Shown: piece by piece, positions 34,820-39,459 of the stretch | Position numbering within the stretch: the stretch's first letter is position 1 | Layout of the letters: each line of letters begins with the position of its first letter | NCBI RefSeq assembly: GCF_025060895.1 | Contig: NZ_JANZKV010000111.1 | Span: 7,924-47,382, forward strand | Direction: 5' to 3' | Source of the DNA: Stieleria sedimenti | Lineage (GTDB): Bacteria > Planctomycetota > Planctomycetia > Pirellulales > Pirellulaceae | Length of the DNA: 39,459 bases | Notes under the pieces: model-generated | Told to the model about the DNA's origin: nothing | The model's input: only the letters and a program-made list of their open reading frames with translations | Databases searched by the model: none | Position numbers and translations under genes: made by a program

Positions 34820-35368
34820 ATGAGCACCGCACTTCGAATCACCGCGGACGAGTACGATCGCATGATCCAGCGGGGCGCGTTCGTCGGCATGGACCGCAAA
34901 ATTGAACTGATCCGAGGAGAGTTGCGACAGATGAGTCCAGCCGGTCCCGTGCACGAAGACTACGTCGATTACCTGAACCGTTGGTCGACCAGCGTCACCG
35001 ATCCGGAGGACTGTGTGGTGCGAGTCCAGTCGAGCATTGACCTGGGCGACAGTCGCCCAGAGCCCGACGTCACGTGGCTGCGACCGGGGCGTTATGCGGC
35101 ACGTCGGCCCAAGGCGTCTGATGTATTGCTGCTGATCGAAGTCGCTGACTCCAGTTTGGCCGGCGTCACTGGCGAGAAGGCCGACCTGTATGCCGAGTCC
35201 GGAGTCGCCGAATATTGGGTCGTCGACTGTGCCGCCAAAGCGATTCACGTCTTCACCGATTCTCGAGAGAATCGATTTCATTCCAAACGGATCGTCTCGG
35301 TCCCCGGCACACTGACTCCGACTTGCAAGCCCGATGCCGTGCTCGCATTGAACGAGCTTTTTATTTAA
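34820..35368 (+). CDS. second Uma2-family (DUF820) putative nuclease
   Basis: The protein is 182 residues from the ATG at 34820 (a TTG at 34802 is an alternative). The family layout is clear: RITADEYDRMIQRG, KIELIRGELRQMSPAG, RPEPDVTWLRPG with the Asp of the active-site region, DVLLLIEVADSSL with the Glu, and EKADLYAESGVAEYWVVDCA. It differs strongly from the Uma2 protein encoded 378 bases away on the opposite strand, so the two are not a recent duplication. The candidate promoter motif TTTATAGTAGTGG lies 52 bases upstream. Confidence 0.9.
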   Translation: MSTALRITADEYDRMIQRGAFVGMDRKIELIRGELRQMSPAGPVHEDYVDYLNRWSTSVTDPEDCVVRVQSSIDLGDSRPEPDVTWLRPGRYAARRPKASDVLLLIEVADSSLAGVTGEKADLYAESGVAEYWVVDCAAKAIHVFTDSRENRFHSKRIVSVPGTLTPTCKPDAVLALNELFI

Positions 35369-35431
35369 TCTCAAAGGGTCAGTGACGTCGTCTGGTACCT
35401 CCTTCTGATCGTTGCCGGGTTTCTGGCGGGC

Positions 35432-36145
35432 GTGGTGAACACGATCGCCGGCGGCGGCTCGTTCATGACGTTGCCGGCGTTGATGCTGTTCGGATTGGAT
35501 CCGAAAATGGCCAACGGTACCAATCGCGTCGCCGTGCTGTTTTCCAGCGGGGCCGCCGTCGCGACGTTTCACAAACATGGGCACCTGGATCACAAGCTCG
35601 CCAACCGTCTGACGTTGCCGACGCTGTTGGGTGTGCCGGTCGGGGCTTGGCTGGCGGTCTATTTGCCGCCGGATGCCTTTGAGCCGGTTTTCGGTGCGAT
35701 TTTCTTGGTGATGGCGGTCGTGCTGATGCTCAACCCCAAGCGAATTGCGGCGGCGAACGTGGGTTCGGTCAGTTCCAAGCGATGGATCAAACCGGTCTTT
35801 TTCGCCATCGGCATCTACGTCGGTTTTATCCAAGCCGGGATGGGGATCCTGATCTTGTTGGCGATGAGTCTGACCAACAGCGGCGACCTGGTGGCGTCCA
35901 ACGCCATCAAAAACTGGATCGGTTTTTTGGTCACGCTGGCGGCAACGATCATGTTCGCGATTTATGGATTGATCGACTGGCTGCCCGGCTTGGTGATGGC
36001 GGTCGGTAACGTGATCGGCGGTGTCGTCGGTGCGAAGCTGGCGATCAAGAAAGGCAATCGGCTGATCTTCGCGTTCCTGATCGTGGTGATGATCGCGACC
36101 GGATTGAAGCTGATCGTGACCAGCATTTTCCAGTGGTTGGGATGA
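35432..36145 (+). CDS. TauE/SafE (TSUP) family permease
   Basis: The protein is 237 residues from the GTG at 35432. NTIAGGGSFMTLPALMLFGL is the signature of the first repeat; GIYVGFIQAGMGILILLAMS is the matching segment of the second repeat. TSUP proteins have about 7-8 helices and export or import sulfite, sulfonate or other organic anions. The same frame is open back to 35369 and upstream codons read VVWYLLLIVAGFLAGVV, the missing first half of helix 1, yet there is no ATG, GTG or TTG there. Either translation starts at a rare codon (CTG 35405) or the start was lost by a small mutation. The true protein is therefore probably about 15 residues longer. Confidence 0.88.
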   Translation: MVNTIAGGGSFMTLPALMLFGLDPKMANGTNRVAVLFSSGAAVATFHKHGHLDHKLANRLTLPTLLGVPVGAWLAVYLPPDAFEPVFGAIFLVMAVVLMLNPKRIAAANVGSVSSKRWIKPVFFAIGIYVGFIQAGMGILILLAMSLTNSGDLVASNAIKNWIGFLVTLAATIMFAIYGLIDWLPGLVMAVGNVIGGVVGAKLAIKKGNRLIFAFLIVVMIATGLKLIVTSIFQWLG

Positions 36146-36227
36146 AGAGAGGTTAGACTGCGGCACCGGGACCGCACGATGCGGCCTCGTGAAGAATCAC
36201 CCTTGTTATTGATGACTTGCTTTCGAT

Positions 36228-37622
36228 ATGTCCAGCCCTCGCATCACCATCACTTCCGCGGACGTCATCGACCTCCGAGTCCCCACCTCCGATCGGTTGC
36301 TCGGGTCCGACCCGTTTCACAAGCAACCCGACTACTCGTCGGCCGTCTTGCACCTGGAAACCGATGCCGGATTGCGGGGCGTTTCGGTGGTCTTCACCGT
36401 CGGCGCGGGAACGGATTGGGTCTGTCACGGGATCAAGGATCTGTGCCAATTGATCATCGGATCCGATCTCCATGACTTTGCCGCGGCCCCGATTGATCTG
36501 TATCGACGTTTGATCGATCACCATCAATTGCGATGGCTGCACGACGGCGTGTTTCGGATGGCGGCCGGCGCGGTCTTGAATGCGATGTGGGACCTGTGGG
36601 CCAAGTCGCTCGACAAACCGCTTTGGAAATTGTTGGTCGATCTGGAACCGGAGTTCGTCGCTGACTGCATCGATTGGCGAAACATTCGTGACGCGCTCAG
36701 CCGCGACGAAGCGGTGACGCTGTTGCAAGAGCGGCGATCGACGGTCAAACAACGTGAAGCAGAAATGAATCCGCGCGGGCCGAAGGCCTACTGCACCGCC
36801 GGCTGGTTGGGGCTGAGCGACGAACAGATTCTGGCGACGATTCGCAAGCTGCAAACGCAAGGTTTTGATTCGTTCAAGCTGAAGGTCGGGCAGGATTCGG
36901 ATCAGGACGTGGCGCGGATTCGTTTCATGCGCGACGCGATCGGGCCGGACTGCAACCTGATGGTGGACGCCAATCAGTATTGGGGGCTCGGCGAGGCGAA
37001 GCGTCATATCGAACGCTATCGCCCGTATGGTTTGAAGTGGATCGAAGAGCCGATCGCCCGTGATGATGTGCTCGGCTACGTCGAACTTGCCGAGATCTTT
37101 GAGGACGCGGATTTTGGTTTCGCCTGTGGTGAACAAGCCGCCTCGCCCGTGATTTTTAAACAGTTACTCAAAAGTAACGCGATCGAGTATTGTCAAATCG
37201 ACGCCGTTCGTGTCGCGGGCGTCAACGACGTGATGGCGATCATTTTGATGGCGGCGAAGTTCGGCGTGCCCGTGTGTCCCCACGGCGGCGGCATCGCGTT
37301 GTGCAACATGATCCAGCACTATGGGATGTGGGACCAGATCGCCGTTGCCGGACACTCCGACACACAACTGGTCGAATACATCGACTTTCTGCAGGAAGCC
37401 GTCGAGCATCCCGTCACGACGCGCGACGGCTGTTACGTCACGCCGACCGCAGCGGGTTGGGGACTCGAGTTTCTGCCGAGCTTTATCAAACGGCACCGGT
37501 TTCCCGACGGCGAGGTTTGGGCGTCGCGTGATCCCCGGAAAAAAGGTGCGGCATTCGAGGTCGCGAGCGAGCCGATGGACGGTGGCTATTCGTCGTCGTC
37601 CTCGTCGTCCTCGTCGTCGTAA
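36228..37622 (+). CDS. L-fuconate dehydratase-like enolase superfamily enzyme
   Basis: This 464-residue protein belongs to the mandelate racemase/enolase superfamily, closest by eye to L-fuconate dehydratase (human ENOSF1, Xanthomonas FucD). Active-site elements sit at expected positions: K217-x-K219 (DSFKLKVGQ), D247 (MVDANQYWG), E274 (WIEEP), E302 (ACGEQ) and H352 (CPHGGGIALCNMIQHYGM). It should remove water from L-fuconate to form the 2-keto-3-deoxy sugar acid during fucose use, a sugar common in sulfated algal polysaccharides; the sulfatase and lyase-like genes elsewhere in the window fit that diet. The frame ends in an odd tail of ten serines (37590-37619) that overlaps the end of the convergent gene. 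Confidence 0.9.
   Translation: MSSPRITITSADVIDLRVPTSDRLLGSDPFHKQPDYSSAVLHLETDAGLRGVSVVFTVGAGTDWVCHGIKDLCQLIIGSDLHDFAAAPIDLYRRLIDHHQLRWLHDGVFRMAAGAVLNAMWDLWAKSLDKPLWKLLVDLEPEFVADCIDWRNIRDALSRDEAVTLLQERRSTVKQREAEMNPRGPKAYCTAGWLGLSDEQILATIRKLQTQGFDSFKLKVGQDSDQDVARIRFMRDAIGPDCNLMVDANQYWGLGEAKRHIERYRPYGLKWIEEPIARDDVLGYVELAEIFEDADFGFACGEQAASPVIFKQLLKSNAIEYCQIDAVRVAGVNDVMAIILMAAKFGVPVCPHGGGIALCNMIQHYGMWDQIAVAGHSDTQLVEYIDFLQEAVEHPVTTRDGCYVTPTAAGWGLEFLPSFIKRHRFPDGEVWASRDPRKKGAAFEVASEPMDGGYSSSSSSSSSS
37586..37622. other. convergent 37-base overlap in a TCG/TCC (CGA/GGA) triplet repeat
   Basis: The last 37 bases of the fuconate-dehydratase-like gene and of the pRiA4b-like gene are the same DNA. It is a run of TCG/TCC triplets, read as Ser codons on the plus strand and as GAC/GAG (Asp/Glu) codons on the minus strand. 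Both stop codons lie inside or at the edges of the run (TAA at 37620 plus strand, TAG at 37586 minus strand). Confidence 0.93.
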
Positions 37623-38833
37623 TACTCTTCTTGCCACCGGTACTGAAGCGGCGGCTCGCCCACGCATTGGGTGACTTCGGGCTTCTTGCGTTTTGAAGGT
37701 TGATCACTGATGCTCTCGATCGTGATCGAGAAACGTGTCGTGTCGCCGAAGTCGTAATCAAAGGCAATCGACTCGCCGGATTCCAATGGCAAGTCCCCCA
37801 GTCGCGTCTCGTCGGCGAACATTTCTCCGTCATCCAGTCGGCCGTCGAGGATCCTGCGACAGATTCCGGTCCGGTCGCGATACTCGTAGAGAAACAAGTG
37901 TTCGTCGTTAAAATTGAACGCTGCCAAAATCGCGTAGGCAAAGACGTGGAGGTCGGTTTCGGCGGGGGCGACGAAGACTCGCGAGCAATCGCCGACAGAC
38001 ACGTTCAGTGTATATTCGCCAGGTTGAAATTCTGCGGCTGGCGGGGACAAGCGTCCTTTGAGATCTGGAAACAGTGTCCGACACGTTTCGTAGAAATCGT
38101 CTTCGTCGGATGACCAACGCAACACGTTGAGCAAGGCCACGTACGCAGCGTCACCGAGCGGCAGTCGTGTGGCTAATTCAATCCCAGCAGATTTCCCCTC
38201 TTTGACGTCGGATTCCATTTCCAGTTTGACGAATCCGAATTCGTGCAGCATCGCCGCGTCCATTTTACCCTCCCATGATTCAAACAGATAGGATGTCTCA
38301 CCCGGACGGATCGTCTGCACCTTGTCTAGCTGGCTGTAGCAGCTCGCTATTTCTGCGTATCGTCCTTCGCCACGCGAGTGGTAACCGATGATGGAGACCG
38401 AGACTCGGAACAGATAGGCGGAAAGCAGCGCGATGTATTGCTCGGTCGGGTTCAAATCATTGAAACGCCCGCGTAATTCTGCGTCCACAAACACGGCGCG
38501 TTTGGGCTTGGTCTGGGTCGTCACCAAGCACATCGATCGGAGCAGCAAATAAAGCCCGGCCAGCGTGGGGAAGGACCGCAGCTGGGGTCGGGCCATTCGG
38601 TTGACCAGCGGTTCGGCCATCCGCTGATTCGCCTCCTTGAGAAGTTTCATCGGCAGCACATAGTTCTGATTGCCGGTCGGGGTCGGTGGCCCGTCCAGGA
38701 AATCGAGCAACGCGTTGGCGTCCGAGACGATGGGGCCGGGCTGGTCGGCGGTGATCGACAGCGAGCGGAGAAACTTTTCGGCGGGTTCTGTTTTCTGCGA
38801 AAACAGGCTTCTGATGTTCTTGGCAACTTTCAT
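37586..38833 (-). CDS. plasmid pRiA4b ORF-3-like family protein
   Basis: This is a 415-residue protein. I chose the ATG at 38833 (SD absent; ATGs at 38899 and 38902 are alternatives). The C-terminal third fits the pRiA4b ORF-3-like (IS1096 TnpR) domain: DLHVFAYAILAAFNFNDEHL, then FLYEYRDRTG, then ESIAFDYDFGDTTRFSITIE. The N-terminal 220 residues are helical and unfamiliar (SFPTLAGLYLLLRSM and LNPTEQYIALLSAYLFRVSV); similar N-terminal extensions occur in larger bacterial members. The protein ends in an acidic run (YYDDEDDEDDDE) encoded by a GAC/GAG triplet repeat. The family is named after mobile-element passengers but has no known activity; no transposase gene is near. Confidence 0.8.
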   Translation of the reverse strand: MKVAKNIRSLFSQKTEPAEKFLRSLSITADQPGPIVSDANALLDFLDGPPTPTGNQNYVLPMKLLKEANQRMAEPLVNRMARPQLRSFPTLAGLYLLLRSMCLVTTQTKPKRAVFVDAELRGRFNDLNPTEQYIALLSAYLFRVSVSIIGYHSRGEGRYAEIASCYSQLDKVQTIRPGETSYLFESWEGKMDAAMLHEFGFVKLEMESDVKEGKSAGIELATRLPLGDAAYVALLNVLRWSSDEDDFYETCRTLFPDLKGRLSPPAAEFQPGEYTLNVSVGDCSRVFVAPAETDLHVFAYAILAAFNFNDEHLFLYEYRDRTGICRRILDGRLDDGEMFADETRLGDLPLESGESIAFDYDFGDTTRFSITIESISDQPSKRKKPEVTQCVGEPPLQYRWQEEYYDDEDDEDDDE

Positions 38834-38988
38834 GCGACGGTCGTTGTTTTCGGATTCATCTTTAAGACTGGCGGTGTGGAACGGTGCCGCCCCGAACATC
38901 ATTCTGTGCGGTGGTTGATCAATTGTCGGGTGGGTCAAACAAACGCGGTCCAATGCCACTTACTTTGGCGGCAACCGGGGTGTTTTTT

Positions 38989-39176
38989 GTTAGCGGCAGG
39001 GCGCGAGCCCTCCGGTCTTTCAAGGTCAAACCGGACGGCTCGCGGCCTGTCGATTGAATCGACGTTCCGAAATCATCGCAATGCTGCAGCCCGACGCGTC
39101 AGCGAGCGGCGCCGCGTGGTCCCTTGCTAACGCATGCGGGCTTAAATCGACAGGCCGCTCGCGCCGTTCCGCTAAC
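38989..39176. repeat. 188-bp element with terminal inverted repeats
   Basis: The left end, GTTAGCGGCAGGGCGCGAG, and the reverse complement of the right end, GTTAGCGGAACGGCGCGAG, match at 17 of 19 positions. Inside the left half a second inverted pair, CGCGAGCCCTCCGGT and ACCGGACGGCTCGCG, forms a hairpin with one mismatch. An internal GCCTGTCGATT / AATCGACAGGC pair joins the two halves. It has the look of a MITE or REP-type palindromic element; no clear target-site duplication is visible. Confidence 0.7.
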
Positions 39177-39183
39177 ACCTTCA

Positions 39184-39202
39184 AGGCCAGCGTCGCTGGC
39201 CT
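39184..39202. repeat. 9-bp palindrome
   Basis: AGGCCAGCG-T-CGCTGGCCT is a perfect inverted repeat with a one-base centre, 8 bases beyond the end of the 188-bp element. Confidence 0.75.
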
Positions 39203-39227
39203 ACCCCGACGGGGTCAAAGCCAGTAG

Positions 39228-39255
39228 CCGGAGGTGAGCGGAGCGACACCTCCGG
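39228..39255. repeat. 9-bp stem hairpin with 10-base loop
   Basis: CCGGAGGTG and CACCTCCGG pair perfectly around AGCGGAGCGA. No T-run follows, so it is not an obvious intrinsic terminator. Confidence 0.7.
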
Positions 39256-39459
39256 AGATTGGGTCCACACGTCGGCTGCGACCCCGGAGGGTGTCGAAGC
39301 AAATCGCGCCCGAGCCCTCGGAGCCGGTCTGCCGTCCCGAGTGAACGAGCATCCCGGTCAACTCTTCTTGAAACGCGGACTGCGGCACCGCCGGCGGATT
39401 GATTCGCTGCGACCCCGTCCGGGGTCGATGGGATTTTGGGGCGTGCTTCCCGGAGGTGG

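Larger units (their letters stand above)
38834..39459. other. right-end intergenic region rich in inverted repeats
   Basis: More than 600 bases contain no gene I can support. They hold an inverted-repeat-bounded element (38989-39176), a 9-bp palindrome (39184-39202), and a CCGGAGGTG/CACCTCCGG hairpin (39228-39255), followed by GACCCCGTCCGGGGTC-like sequence near 39411. Composition suggests several copies of dispersed intergenic repeats. Confidence 0.6.

Noticed and set aside
34787..36166. 459-residue minus-strand frame, rich in His, Asp and Gln
   Set aside because: Runs antisense through a Uma2 gene and the TauE/SafE permease, both with clear family motifs.

Overview
The window looks like about 39 kb of chromosome from a planctomycete of the Rhodopirellula/Pirellulales type. 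The evidence is high G+C, a PSD1-type cytochrome c fragment, a pilin-like DUF1559 protein paired with a small lipoprotein, a secreted FGly-type sulfatase, a CBM96/PL14-like secreted protein, a PQQ-type propeller joined to a planctomycete 'LTRFQA' N-terminal segment, and many short GC-rich intergenic repeats. The species cannot be named from the sequence alone.

Layout. 1-3.3 kb: a truncated cytochrome gene, a small secreted protein, a secreted polysaccharide-lyase-like protein and another small secreted protein. 3.3-9.2 kb: gcvP (glycine decarboxylase P-protein), then on the other strand pdxH followed by a single-pass membrane protein, then a YqgE/AlgH protein with an unusual Gly/Ala/Ser insert and a cold-shock-like protein. 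9.2-20.6 kb: one long minus-strand gene series with several 4-base overlaps. In order of transcription it encodes a single-pass membrane protein, a MotA/TolQ/ExbB channel, three different ExbD/TolR proteins (one with a zinc ribbon), a membrane-anchored PQQ/BamB-like propeller, a solute-binding-protein-like chimera and a secreted protein of unknown function. I read it as an ion-gradient-powered envelope machine and the best candidate here for an undescribed system. 20.9-24.8 kb: tRNA-Phe, an NSS/SLC6 amino-acid symporter, an easily missed 39-residue small transporter subunit and an alkaline-phosphatase-superfamily enzyme. 24.9-29.5 kb: a secreted sulfatase and, divergently, a fused ADP-forming acyl-CoA synthetase/GNAT acetyltransferase.

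29.5-31.8 kb is the second striking region. It holds a retinal-forming cassette (blh, crtY, crtI) in which the beta-carotene cleavage gene blh looks intact. The lycopene cyclase and phytoene desaturase genes keep their start regions and C-terminal parts but have lost their middles. No rhodopsin gene is in the window.

32.3-39.4 kb: the lipoprotein/DUF1559 pair, two Uma2-family genes with a possible 57-residue ORF between them, a TauE/SafE permease lacking an obvious start codon for its first helix, an L-fuconate-dehydratase-like enzyme, and a convergent pRiA4b-ORF-3-like gene. The last two genes overlap in a triplet repeat read as poly-Ser on one strand and poly-Asp/Glu on the other. The right end is an inverted-repeat-rich intergenic region.

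All family assignments come from reading motifs by eye; no database search was run.
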